Positions 9,501-18,600 of a stretch of DNA of 56,723 nucleotides are shown piece after piece; position 1 is the first letter of the stretch; the number at the start of each line of letters is the position of its first letter. The translations under genes were made by a program, and so were the position numbers. The notes beneath the pieces are model-generated. The model worked only from the letters and a program-made list of their open reading frames with translations. It was not told the origin of the DNA and searched no databases. Source of the stretch: Planctomycetota bacterium (GTDB taxonomy: Bacteria; Planctomycetota; Planctomycetia; Pirellulales; Thermoguttaceae); NCBI GenBank assembly GCA_029550925.1, contig JAKPGL010000068.1, positions 1-56,723 of the forward strand, in the 5' to 3' direction.

Positions 9501-10064
9501 GGCCTGGTCATGGAACAGGGCGAACCGAGTCAGGCGCAGGTTCGCCTCCACCGGGCCGACGGCGTCGTTTATGACCTGCTCCGTCGCCGGGAGGTTCCGG
9601 TCCGGAAAGACCCGCAGCAACCGGACTGCCTGATGTGGGAGGTAAATCTGGGGCCGTGTGAAGGGGCGGTGTTTTTGGCTTTGCCTGCGCCGGTTGCTGC
9701 TGTGCGGCTCCAGGGGCCGGAACAATTGGCCCCAGGCGAGTCGGGTCGGCTAAGGATCGAAATTGTCGATGCCCAGGGCCGACCGTTGGAGGCAGTCTTT
9801 CCGGTGCGGGTGGCAGTTACCGATCCGGAATCACGGCGGGCGGAGCCAAGCGGCTATTGGGCGGCCGTGGATGGTCGGTTGGAAGTCCCGTTGGACATCG
9901 CCCCGAATGATACGCCAGGTGTATGGCAGATCGAGGTGCAGGAACTTGCCTCCGGCCAAACGGCATGGGCTTACTTCCGGGTGCCTCATCCTGTGCCCTG
10001 GCCGCCAGAACGAAAAAGCCCCATCCCCAAAGAAGCCGCCGAGGCCGTCCAACCAAAGGGATAA
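6504..10064 (+). CDS. exported LamG / TIM-barrel glycosidase-like protein
   Basis: 1186 residues, ATG at 6504 after TGGAG. A hydrophobic export segment lies near residues 43-57 (LVFLVFLIVLGLWDL), after an unusually long N-region. Residues about 89-295 form a LamG/concanavalin-like domain (LWTFDSDSNGKDQSGRGHDA ... GLIDQVRLCEGVL). A beta-sandwich linker follows to about 400, then a TIM-barrel-like region from about 407 (PVVMWGGRPG, RLKQIGFTHALGLGVNY). Residues about 681-712 are a Gly/Ser/Asn/Pro-rich insert made of short repeats. From about 822 a flavodoxin-like region (VVMLESF, RRVLVMPDCDVL, AGGILVGDERLCP) resembles the trimerisation domain of GH42 beta-galactosidases. The C-terminus is another beta domain. 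I cannot assign a GH family or catalytic acids. Probable role: polysaccharide breakdown outside the cytoplasm. Confidence 0.7.
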   Translation: MNTPTSLHALHAQKTSFPLPSDNFMADTPGKFGQEWGCLVFLVFLIVLGLWDLPILAAEKPPAQTAQIPFCQPWDQPYQAENAVGKHVLGLWTFDSDSNGKDQSGRGHDATLQGARLAPNGRFGGALECFPGWPVEDKPHRAFVPAKPELSPRGPFSLELWFCPKPELAKLEAEAYLVDKKYVAHADYQLVMTQPDRSGARGLRMSLGFGQESDTWYAPARRWEPGRWYHLAFTYDGQGTGVFYLNGTPISQSTHPGRQGIVPGTHGLSIGDRLGSRYAGFPGLIDQVRLCEGVLEFRPVAVETVSDRRVFLRMEPDVQLRLQIANLRKEPMEALTVRLSLKDMPPEERKLENLQPGQKAEISYRLDTRLRPDEYPLHVEIFSAGQGAEPMAAQTIRLRIVPRPAPDRMPVVMWGGRPGQPGEIERLKQIGFTHALGLGVNYASIFEAGQPIDPLPPETLETQKRLLDEALAADLTIAISLSPGSWLRSKEQFRRVGRDGKPGRKEDICALYPGLDAFCQNVGISAAKAFGRFPAFGAALVHSEVRDAAAPCFHQHDREAFRRATGLEIPPEVASPRGVDYRRLAQFPQDRVIPDDHPLLVYYRWYWKQGDGWNGLNTALCRGLRTGLRPDFWIWHDPAVRVAKVYGSGGQVDVLSQWTYSYPDPIRIGLATDELLTMADGANPSASGVNQSGSEGNPSGPGANQAGPGGPQQVMKMTQIIWYRSQTAPEPKPGQDAPSYQARWEIEQPDAPFITIAPMHLREAFWTKIARPIQGIMYHGWESLVPCEGHSGYRYTHPQTQHELARLIREVVEPLGPMLRQVPAARSDVVMLESFTSEMFAGRGTFGWGGSWAGDCWHVLQWAHLQTDILFDETIAAGGLEGRRVLVMPDCDVLCRSVVERVRAFQQAGGILVGDERLCPALKPDIVLPVYQRTGHNAKDKAALQALAAQLRQQLDSRYTRRLDTDNPDVIPYRRAYKSAEYVFLVNDRRQYGNYVGHHGLVMEQGEPSQAQVRLHRADGVVYDLLRRREVPVRKDPQQPDCLMWEVNLGPCEGAVFLALPAPVAAVRLQGPEQLAPGESGRLRIEIVDAQGRPLEAVFPVRVAVTDPESRRAEPSGYWAAVDGRLEVPLDIAPNDTPGVWQIEVQELASGQTAWAYFRVPHPVPWPPERKSPIPKEAAEAVQPKG

Positions 10065-10094
10065 CGGAGGAGGGGCAGAGAACTAGGAAACAAA

Positions 10095-10116
10095 ACCGAA
10101 GGGCATCCCCTTCGGT
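10095..10116. terminator. 9-bp perfect hairpin between two plus-strand genes
   Basis: ACCGAAGGG and CCCTTCGGT pair perfectly around a four-base loop (CATC), 30 bp after the stop codon at 10064. On the plus strand it is followed by ccgtaaaaag, not a T-run. On the minus strand it is followed by TTTTGTTT. It may mark the end of the upstream transcript or protect its 3' end; the orientation of any termination is unclear. Confidence 0.45.
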
Positions 10117-10188
10117 CCGTAAAAAGCTATCGACACAGTTTCGACGATTTGGCGAGGTCGGAAGGGTTTTTTTGACAAGGAGTCGGCC

Positions 10189-11832
10189 ATGCCGCGGTAT
10201 GCATGGGCGCGCTGGGGCGATCTGAACGCCTTTTTCGGCTTGATGCTAGATAATCTGACGGTGATGATCATGCTGGTCGTGTTGATCAGCAGTCCGCATC
10301 CAGAGGCCGACGGCAAGTTCAGTCGGGATTTTGTGCTGACGCAGATGATCCCCGGCACGGTGTTGGGCGTGGTGGTGGGGGATATGATCTATACCTGGAT
10401 GGCGTTTCGGCTGGCCCGACGCACCGGCCGGACTGATGTAACCGCCATGCCGCTGGGGCTGGACACGCCGAGCACCTTTGCGGCGGCCGGGCTGGTGCTG
10501 CTGCCCGCATTGGGAAGGGGATTAACCGTTCGGCAATTGCCGCATGAGCAGGCGATGGTCTTTGCCTGGCATGTGGGGGCGGTGGTATTGGCGTTGGTCG
10601 GGCTGTTTAAGACGATTGCGGCGCCGTTAGGTGGGGCGATGCGACGATGGGTCCCCAGGGCCGGATTGCTCGGCTCGTTGGCCGCTATTGCAATGGTACT
10701 GATTGCCTTTTTGCCCCTATGGCAACACATTGCGGCGATCCCCGTGGTGGGCATGGCGGCGCTGGTGGTGATTTTCGTAGGGCTGGTGGCCCGACGGCGA
10801 TTACCCGGTGGAACGCCTGGGGCCTTGGCGGCGGCCGCGGTAGGCGTCGGTGTTTATTGGGCGGGGCGGTACGTGGGGCATTGGACCGGTTGGCCGATCG
10901 TACCTTCGACGGAAATCCCGCCGCCCGTCGGATGGCGAGCGCCGGAACTACTGCCGCTGTTCGCCCGGGATTGGGCCTGGTGGCAGGCCGTGCTCCAAGA
11001 GGCGGTGCAATATCTGCCGGTCATGTTGCCGTTCGCCCTGGCCACGATCGTCGGCGGGATCGACTGCACCGAAAGTGCGGCAGCAGCAGGCGACCCGTAT
11101 GACACCCGCACCATTTTACTGACCGAAGGGGCGGCCTCCGTGTTGGCCGGGCTGGCAGGCGGCGTGATCCAGAATACTCCCTACATCGGACACCCAGCCT
11201 ACAAGGCAATGGGCGGTCGGGCCGCCTATACCTTGGCTACCGCATTGTTTGTGGGATTGGCCGGCGTGTTCGGTTGGTTTGCGTGGATTTTCCAGTGGTT
11301 GCCCGAGGCGGCCATGTTTACGATTTTGGTGTTTATTGGGCTGGAGATCACCGCCCAGTCGTACCGAGCCACCCCGAACCGCCATCTGCCCGCCCTGGCC
11401 CTGGCGGTGATGCCTGCCTTGGCGTATTTGGTGTTGGTGGGCGCGGGAAGTTTAGGAGCAGGGCAAAGCGCCGCGCTGCAGACCAGCCCAGCCGGACTGG
11501 CCTTGCGAACCTTGGCCAATGGATTTATTATCACCAGCCTGTTGTGGGCCTCCATGTTGGCGGCCATTTTGGACGGCCACCTGGTGCGGGCCGCCCTGTA
11601 TATGCTCTTTGCCGCCGGTTGTAGCCTGCTGGGCGTGATCCATTCGCCGCTTCCGACGGCCATGATCGCCCTGCCGTCGCAGGTGATCGCCCAGATGCCT
11701 CAGGAACCGGCCCTTTTGTGCCAATCGCCGTACCACTGGGCCGCCGCCTACCTGCTGGGCGCAGGGCTTCTCGGATTTTTAGCTCTCTACCGACTCGGTT
11801 TCCCTCTGCCGGAGACAGATCAGCAGGAGTGA
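10189..11832 (+). CDS. NCS2/AzgA-like membrane permease
   Basis: 547 residues, ATG at 10189 after AAGGAG. About twelve hydrophobic segments span the whole length, so it is an inner-membrane protein. Segments LDNLTVMIMLVVLI, TAMPLGLDTPSTFAAAGLVL and ATIVGGIDCTESAAAAGDPYDTR resemble the fold of nucleobase:cation symporter 2 and AzgA-type permeases, where TM1 and the polar stretches in TM3/TM8 form the substrate site; the GGIDCTESAAAAGD stretch matches the position of the family's conserved acidic residue (inference). Planctomycetes carry a divergent branch of such permeases with unknown substrate. No purine or pyrimidine enzyme gene is adjacent, so a nucleobase substrate is only a possibility. 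Confidence 0.7.
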   Translation: MPRYAWARWGDLNAFFGLMLDNLTVMIMLVVLISSPHPEADGKFSRDFVLTQMIPGTVLGVVVGDMIYTWMAFRLARRTGRTDVTAMPLGLDTPSTFAAAGLVLLPALGRGLTVRQLPHEQAMVFAWHVGAVVLALVGLFKTIAAPLGGAMRRWVPRAGLLGSLAAIAMVLIAFLPLWQHIAAIPVVGMAALVVIFVGLVARRRLPGGTPGALAAAAVGVGVYWAGRYVGHWTGWPIVPSTEIPPPVGWRAPELLPLFARDWAWWQAVLQEAVQYLPVMLPFALATIVGGIDCTESAAAAGDPYDTRTILLTEGAASVLAGLAGGVIQNTPYIGHPAYKAMGGRAAYTLATALFVGLAGVFGWFAWIFQWLPEAAMFTILVFIGLEITAQSYRATPNRHLPALALAVMPALAYLVLVGAGSLGAGQSAALQTSPAGLALRTLANGFIITSLLWASMLAAILDGHLVRAALYMLFAAGCSLLGVIHSPLPTAMIALPSQVIAQMPQEPALLCQSPYHWAAAYLLGAGLLGFLALYRLGFPLPETDQQE

Positions 11833-11923
11833 GTGGGGAATAGGGGCTGGCCTTGGGCACGCCCGAGGCCTCCTCATGGATGACCTGATACAAAAGGAGA
11901 AGGGATATCCCCGCTGCCGGGCG

Positions 11924-13111
11924 CTAATAGCGGAAGACTTTTCGCAGCAGCCAGCCTCCCCAGAGCACAAGCACTCCGTTGGCAATCCAAACCGACCAAG
12001 GCGGGATCGTGCCGCTTTTGGCCCCGTCCACGCCGTAGATCATCAGCGGGTAATAGACGACCAGGATCGGCAGAAAACAGAGAAAGAAGCTGGTCAAAAA
12101 GTCCCGATGCCGAAGCCAGATGGCCATCGGCGCCCCGACCCAAAGGAAACACAGGCAGCTAAAGCCGGCGGCCCATCGGCGATGGGGTTCCGTGAGCAGG
12201 CGGGCCAGATGACTTTGGGCCTCTTGGAGGATTTGCCAACGGGCCTGCCAGGTGCGGTCGGCCAGATCGTCCACTTCCCCCTGAAACATGGCCAATGCGG
12301 CGTCCCGGGTCATTTCTTGCTGGAGTTTGGCGATCCGTTGGCGTTGTTTTTCGACTTCGGGTTGAATCTGGCGCAACGGAAGCCAGGAGGGCGTCATGTT
12401 GGCGGCGGCGGCCCGACTGGCCTGCGTCAATGGGATCAACTGTTCGTATTCGTCCGGAAAGCGAATCGACATCCCCCCCTCGACATCCACCTTGCCGTTG
12501 CGAAGCCGAATCCGAAGATACCCCTCCTCGCAATCCGAACTCAGCTCGGCCTCGGCGGCCCGGATGGTAATGCGCGGCATAGTGCCCCGGGAGACCAGCG
12601 AGATGGTCGGGCCGATCAACGTTCGGCCTTGGACCTGTTCGACGTTGATGGCAAAAAAATTAGAACTGTAGCGTCCTTGAGTCTGAAGCATGTGGTAGGC
12701 GATCTGTTCCACCGATTGGACGATCACCCGCTGCACGCCGCTTCGGCCCCAGGAAACCGCCAAGTCGTTCAGCCAAACGGCGGTGAAACTGATGACGGCG
12801 GCCAGGAGCAAGTTGGGCCAAAGGATCGGCCAAGGAGAAATCCCCAGGGCCTTTAAGGCGACCACTTCGTTGGCGCCGGCCATTCGGCCATAGACGTTCG
12901 TGGCTGCCAGCAACAGGGTAATCGGAATGGCAATCCGCAAGGCGTCCGGCAAGATGTACGGCACCAGACGGACCACTTGCGCCAGAGGAAGATTCTGAAC
13001 CAAGGCTTCCCGGACTACCCCGCCCAAGACGATCAACATCGTCATGGCTACGAGGGCCAGCAGGAAGACTTTCAGGAGTTCGATTAAGACATATCGGCTC
13101 AACAGGGGCAT
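11924..13111 (-). CDS. LptF/LptG family permease
   Basis: 395 residues, ATG at 13111. The YjgP/YjgQ fold is clear: N-terminal membrane helices (LKVFLLALVAMTMLIVLGG, ILPDALRIAIPITLLLAATN), the cytoplasmic coupling stretch NEVVALKALGISPWPIL, a third helix, a large periplasmic domain (about residues 125-300), then three C-terminal helices (AGFSCLCFLWVGAPMAIWL onward). LptF and LptG form the inner-membrane part of the machine that extracts lipopolysaccharide and feeds the Lpt bridge. Only one copy is present here and no LptB or partner gene is adjacent, so the partner must lie elsewhere. The periplasmic domain contains a predicted coiled stretch (QPEVEKQRQRIAKLQQEMTR). Presence agrees with a diderm envelope. 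Confidence 0.85.
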   Translation of the reverse strand: MPLLSRYVLIELLKVFLLALVAMTMLIVLGGVVREALVQNLPLAQVVRLVPYILPDALRIAIPITLLLAATNVYGRMAGANEVVALKALGISPWPILWPNLLLAAVISFTAVWLNDLAVSWGRSGVQRVIVQSVEQIAYHMLQTQGRYSSNFFAINVEQVQGRTLIGPTISLVSRGTMPRITIRAAEAELSSDCEEGYLRIRLRNGKVDVEGGMSIRFPDEYEQLIPLTQASRAAAANMTPSWLPLRQIQPEVEKQRQRIAKLQQEMTRDAALAMFQGEVDDLADRTWQARWQILQEAQSHLARLLTEPHRRWAAGFSCLCFLWVGAPMAIWLRHRDFLTSFFLCFLPILVVYYPLMIYGVDGAKSGTIPPWSVWIANGVLVLWGGWLLRKVFRY

Positions 13112-13364
13112 AGAGGGTAGTTTGTCCCTAATCGGCTTGCCGGGTCAAGAGGGGTTGGCGTCCTTCGCCGATCTTTAAGAGGGAGAAAAGTTATCGAGGA
13201 GTTTAGGGAAAATTGTTCTGAAGATAATCAAAGGAAAGATTTCTTTGCCCCCTATTTAGAGGGATATTTTCCTTCCGGGTTTCCCATGCTGGCCGTCTTT
13301 ACAGAAAAACCATTTTGCGCCATACTACCAGCCGAAGGATTTAATATGCAAAGGAGTCCGGAGG

Positions 13365-14222
13365 ATGGCTAAGCTCTCGGTCAGCGAGACGACCACGTTC
13401 CGGTGGAGTTTTGAGGAGGATGTCAAGAACTATGCGGGGGCGGGCATCCCCTCTATGGGGGTGTGGCGTCAAAAGCTTTCTGACTGTGAGGAGGCCCGAG
13501 CGATCAGCCTTTTGCGGGAACATGGGCTGGAAGTATCGCATCTGTTTTGGGCAGGCGGATTTACCGGCAGCGACGGCCGATCGTTCCGGGAAAGCGTCGA
13601 GGACGCCCAGGAGGCGCTCCGATTGGCCAAACGATTGGGAGCAGGTTGCCTGTTAGTTTATACGGGGACGCGAGCGGGACATACCTACAATCATGCCCGG
13701 CGATTGGTCCGAGATGCGTTGCTGGAATTGGTCCCCCTGGCGGAAAACCTGGACCTGGCGATAGCCATCGAACCGATGCACCCGGCCTGTGCGGGCAGTT
13801 GGACCTTTTTGACCACGTTGGAAGAGACGTTGATGGTGTTGGATATGGTGGGCAGCCCCCGGGTAAAAATGGTATTCGATACCTACCATTTGGGGCACTC
13901 GGAGGGGATCGTGGAACGGATTAAAGAATTGGTACCCCGGGTGGCGTTGGTGCAATTAGGGGATACTCGGACAACACCCACCATTGAGGGAAATAGATGC
14001 CGACTAGGAGAGGGGACCCTTCCCCTGGCCGACATGATAGCGTCCTTTGCCTCGGCGGGGTACGATGGATATTATGATGTAGAGCTGTTAGGGGAAGAAT
14101 TCAGCCAAGCGGATTATCCCAGCGTGCTTTTACATGCCAAAGAAAGTTTTGCTCGCCTGGTGGGAGGCGCAAAAGCGGATTCGGAAGGGGAACCTTCCTC
14201 CAGCGTGAAGCCTATTTTTTAA
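13365..14222 (+). CDS. sugar phosphate isomerase/epimerase-like TIM barrel
   Basis: 285 residues, ATG at 13365 after GGAGTCCGGAGG. It has the xylose-isomerase-like TIM-barrel pattern (AP endonuclease family 2): GAGCLLVYTGTRAG, LDLAIAIEPMHP, VKMVFDTYHLGH, VALVQLGDTR, GYDGYYDVELLGEE. The Glu, Asp/His and Glu in these strand ends are the usual metal ligands. There is no signal peptide, so it is cytoplasmic, unlike the relative at 28519. The gene downstream starts 9 bp after its stop, so both are probably co-transcribed. Substrate unknown; relatives act on keto-sugars, hydroxypyruvate or inositol derivatives. Confidence 0.8.
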   Translation: MAKLSVSETTTFRWSFEEDVKNYAGAGIPSMGVWRQKLSDCEEARAISLLREHGLEVSHLFWAGGFTGSDGRSFRESVEDAQEALRLAKRLGAGCLLVYTGTRAGHTYNHARRLVRDALLELVPLAENLDLAIAIEPMHPACAGSWTFLTTLEETLMVLDMVGSPRVKMVFDTYHLGHSEGIVERIKELVPRVALVQLGDTRTTPTIEGNRCRLGEGTLPLADMIASFASAGYDGYYDVELLGEEFSQADYPSVLLHAKESFARLVGGAKADSEGEPSSSVKPIF

Positions 14223-14231
14223 GGAAGACCT

Positions 14232-14978
14232 GTGGGTCGTTTCCGAGATATCGATCCTATTTTGCGGGGATGGGGATTCCAGCCGGATATGGTTCGCGCC
14301 CGCATGGTCCGGGCGCGGGACGGACGCCATGTGCTCCAAATGCGGATTGATCTGGGGTTGCTCCAGATGGAGATTGTTGGCCGGCCGGATGGGCGGCGTC
14401 CGCATGGCCATGAGAGCTATTTGGAATATCTGATGGAACAGTCGGCCAGAAGCACCGGCCCGTTTGTCCTCTCCCAAAGGCAATGTCAAGAGGTGGATCG
14501 GGAATTTTTGCAGTATCATCATCGTCGGCTTTGTTGGTTGGCCTTGGGGGAGTTTCGGCGGGCCATTGCCGACGCCGACCATGCTTTGGCGCTACTTGAT
14601 TTTGTCAGCGAACACAGCCCAGACGTTCAATGGTCGGCTTTCCATGAGCAAAGCCGTCCGTTGGTGCTATTCCATCGGGCCCAGGCGGCCACGTTATATG
14701 CCTTAGAGCAAAAGGGACCGGAGGCGGCTGCGGAAGAAGCGGATCGAGGATTGGCCCAGGTCCAGACTGCCATTGCTCTGCAGTGCGATCCACCGGGTCC
14801 GGAAGAAACCCTGATGCTCGAACAATTAGAACGGCTCCGCACCTGGCTGCGGGAGAATTGCCAACAAGAGCGGACTTTACAGGAGCGACTTGCCGAGGCC
14901 ATCGCCGCAGAACAATATGAACTAGCCGCCCAACTCCGGGATCAACTGCGAGCCTGCCAAGAACGCCCCCACCCTTAA
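14232..14978 (+). CDS. UVR-motif protein of unknown function
   Basis: 248 residues from a GTG at 14232 with AGGAAG upstream; an ATG at 14289 is an alternative. The N-terminal part (MVRARMVRARDGRHVLQMRIDLGLLQMEI) and the middle (ALGEFRRAIADADHALALLDF) have a helical, repeat-like character that could be TPR-related. The C-terminal stretch QERLAEAIAAEQYELAAQLRDQL matches the UVR motif found in UvrB, UvrC and in McsA-like proteins, where it mediates protein contact. It is too short to be UvrB or UvrC and has no nuclease motifs. It follows the isomerase gene by 9 bp, which suggests shared transcription but no obvious shared task. Confidence 0.7.
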   Translation: MGRFRDIDPILRGWGFQPDMVRARMVRARDGRHVLQMRIDLGLLQMEIVGRPDGRRPHGHESYLEYLMEQSARSTGPFVLSQRQCQEVDREFLQYHHRRLCWLALGEFRRAIADADHALALLDFVSEHSPDVQWSAFHEQSRPLVLFHRAQAATLYALEQKGPEAAAEEADRGLAQVQTAIALQCDPPGPEETLMLEQLERLRTWLRENCQQERTLQERLAEAIAAEQYELAAQLRDQLRACQERPHP

Positions 14979-15645
14979 GAATCCTTCCCAAGATACCCCC
15001 ATTATGAGGCGTCAGCCACCACTCTGTTAAGCGGTTTCTTGAGATTTTCCCCCAAAATGGGTTGCCTTACCGGCGGGGGGTTGTTAGAAACTGCCTGCCT
15101 ATTTTTTAGCCTTTACGAAGCCTCTCCCATCAAAGGCCACCCAACCTAGGGGGGCCCGAGGCCAAGCCAAGGAGGCAATCGGTCGAAGCGGAAAAGACTA
15201 CCTTTCGGAATGTTTTTCAAGCCAGCGTGTCCTAAGCAGAGGTAGGGGAAGATACAGGAAATAGAGATTCGCCTACCAGCCCCTCAAAAAATGGCGTTAG
15301 GGGGTTGAGCAGGAGGGGGTGGCATGGCATAATACAAATAATCGGAAATCCCTGGGAACGAGTCCCCGTGTGTTTTTCCGTTTGTTTCCTTCCTGCGGTC
15401 AAGAACCAAGCCCTACCCTGATGGACCGCTAAAAACCTTCCCCAGAAAGGGCCAAAGCGTCTTTGCTCTGGCCGCTAAAGGCCGGGGTGATTCTTTGAAC
15501 TATTACACCAGACACTCCTAAAAGAGTTTCCCTTTGGAATAGCGAGTGTTTATTTTGACAGATAGGCCGGGTTAAGGCCTAAAAAGGTTGCATTTGTTCC
15601 AGAGGAGAAGCCACCGGTGGGAGTTCCTTTGAGAGGGGATTTACC
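14979..15645. promoter_or_regulatory. 667-bp leader region of the DUF1549 cluster
   Basis: No coding frame is convincing. A perfect TTGACA is at 15555-15560, followed at once by a hairpin TAGGCC / GGCCTA around a 7-base loop (15563-15581) and then ctaaaa, a poor -10 element. A second imperfect hairpin (GGCCA ... TGGCC) lies near 15450-15475. A TAATAC about 19 bp after TTGAGC near 15303-15333 is another weak promoter candidate. The cluster start codon at 15646 lies about 60 bp beyond the TTGACA element and follows GAGAGGGG. Confidence 0.35.
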
Positions 15646-18600
15646 ATGAGAATGCATCACCTGGTGTCTTGGGTGTTGTGTGTGGGGATTTTCGGATCGC
15701 TTTTGGTTTATGGCGGCGAGGCGCCGAAGCCTGCTCCCGCCGAAGCTCAGCCCACTCCGGAGGCCAAGGCCCGTGCCGACTACGAAGCCGCTCTAAAGGC
15801 CGTTCAGGAGGCAGAAGCCGCTGTGGCGCCGCTGAGAGAGGCCATGCAAAAGGCGGACAACGCCTATGCCGAGGCCAGAGCTGCGGCGAATGCGAAGCGG
15901 AACCAGGCCAACGAGACCAAAATGTTGGCCGGCGAGGAAGGGGCGAAGATGTTGCAGCAGGCCGAAGCCAACTTGGCTAATGCCGTCAAAGCCCTTGAGG
16001 AAGCCGCCAAAGCCAAACCAGAGATGGAGAAGGCGTTAGAGGAGGCCCGGTCGGCTGCTCTGCCATTACAGCAGGCGTATGAGGCGGCTGAGAAGGCCGC
16101 TCAACAGGCAGAAGCTGCCGCTAAGGCCGCCGCCGAAGCCGCCAACAAACACGATATAGAAGCCCAGTTGGCCAGGGCGAAAGCGACGTCCCTGCGCAAA
16201 GCGGCGGAGGTTGCCAAAACGGTGTTGCCCCAAGCCCAAGCCGACCTCGAAAACGCCCAGAACCAAGCCAACGCCGCAGCTCAAAGCCTAGCCCAAGCGG
16301 AAGCCCACAAAAAGGCTGCCGACGAGGCCCTAGCCAATGCAAAAAACCAGGTCGCCGCCGGTCCTGCGACTTTGCAGGCCGCAGAAAAAGCGGCCCAAGA
16401 GGCGGAAGCGAAGGCCAAACAATTCGCCGGCGACGCCAACAAACCGGAAGCGGAGAAAAAGCAAGCCGCCGCCGAAGCCGCCGCAAAGCGAAAGGCATTT
16501 GAAGAAGCCAAGTCGGCCCTGGCCAAAGCGCAGGCTGCCATTCCTAACCTACAAAAACAGGCAGAGGCGGCAGCCAAACGACTGGCGGATGCCCAAGCCC
16601 AGAAGCAAAAAGCCGACGAGGCATTAGCCAGCGCCAAACGCCGATTGACCGGTTTGCAGGGGGCGGAACAGGCCGCCCAGGAGGCGGCCAAACTGGCCGA
16701 GCAGAAGACCCAAGAGGCAGCCCAAATAGCCGCCAAACGCAAAGCCGCCGCCGATGCCGCCGCCGTGCTGGCCCAAGCCCAACAGGCCCAGCAGCAAGCT
16801 CAGGCTCAGGCCAATACCGCTGCACAAAAACTAGCCGAGGCCGAAGCCAAGAAAAAGGCCGCTGAGGACGCCTTGGCCAACGCCAAAAACCAACTAGCCG
16901 CTGCTACTTCAGCCGCCGAAGCCGCCGAAAAGGCCGCTCAGGAGGCCGAAGCCAAGGCCAAACAAGCCGCCGGCGACGCCAACAAGCCAGAGCCGGAAAA
17001 GAAAAAGGCCGCCGACGAGGCGGCCGCCAAACGCAAAGCCGCCGAGGAGGCCAAAGCAGCGGCGGCCAAAGCTCAGCAGGCCCAGCAGCAAGCCGAGGCC
17101 CAAGTCAACGCCGCCGCCCAAAAGCTCTCCGAGGCCCAAGCTCAGAAAAAAGCGGCGGACGAAGCCTTACAAAAGGCCAACCAGCAAGTAGCCGCTGCTA
17201 CAGGCCCCCATCAGGCTGCTCAGGAGGCGGCCAAGGAGCTTTTGCAACTGGATGCGGCGGCTCGGCAGGCAGCGGATGAGGCGGCTGCCAAACGCAAAGC
17301 CGCCGCCGAGGCGATGGCGGCCTACACCCCGGCGCGGCAGAAGCTGGAGCAGGCGGCCTTGCAAGCCAATAACGCCGCCCAAAACCTCGCCCGGGCCGAA
17401 GCCCAGAAAAAATCGTTCGAAGAGGCCCTGGAAAACCTCAAGAAACGGATCGCCGCCGCTAAAGAGAGTCATCAGGCAGACGAACAGGCAGCCCAACAGG
17501 CCGAAGCCGCCGCCGAACCCCTCAAACAGGAAGCGGAAAAAGCTCGGGCCGCCTATCTGGCCGCCAGGAAAAACGTCGATGACAAGCGTGCCCAGGTCGA
17601 GCAGGCGAAAGTGGTTCTCTATCGGCTGCTGGCGGCCCAGCGGATCCAACAGATCATGGAAAGCCCCCAGCCGCCCCAGCCAGCCAACCGTATCGACGAG
17701 ATTGTCTTTGCGAAGTTGAAGGCCCTGGGCATCCAACCGGCCCTTTGCTCGGACGCTGTGTTTGTGCGTCGGGCGTATTTGGATATTACCGGCAAATTAC
17801 CCACGGCCGAAGAAGCCCGGGCGTTCCTTCAGGACAGTAACCCGCAGAAACGGGCGGCGCTGGTGGATCGGCTCCTGGACCAGCAGAGCCATTTCGATTA
17901 TTGGGCCATGCGATGGAGCGACATCCTGCGCATTAAAGCGGAATTCCCGGTCAAGGTTTGGCCGAACGCCGCTCAGGCCTATCATCGCTGGGTGTGGGAA
18001 TCCATTGCCCGCAATAAGCCCTATAACCAATTTGCCCGGGAATTGCTTACCTCCAGCGGCAGCAACTTCCGCGTCGGGCCGGTCAACTTCTACCGAGCCA
18101 TCCAAAACCGGACTCCCGAAGGGATTGCGGCGGCGGCAGGGTTGGCGATGATGGGGACCCGGGTGGAGCTGTGGCCTCAAGAACGACGGGCACAGTTGGC
18201 GGTCTTTTTCTCCCAGGTGGGCTACAAGCCGACCAGCGAATGGAAAGAAGAGATCGTCTTTTGGGACCCGCTAAAATCCACGGATCAGCCTGGCAGCACC
18301 GCTCGGGGCGTGGATGCAGTAGGTCCGGCGGTTACCGCCACCAACCAGATTCCCCAAAACCTGCCCGAACCGATCAATCCCAACGGCCCCATCGAAGCGG
18401 TCTTTCCCGACGGGACCAAAGTAACCATCCCGCCGGATCGGGATCCCCGGGAGGTGTTTGCCGATTGGCTCATTCGGCCGGAAAATCCCTGGTTCGTCAA
18501 GGCGATCGTCAACCGTACGTGGGCGTGGATCATGGGACGCGGGATTATCCACGAGCCGGACGATATCCGAGACGACAACCCGCCCAGCAACCCGGAACTA

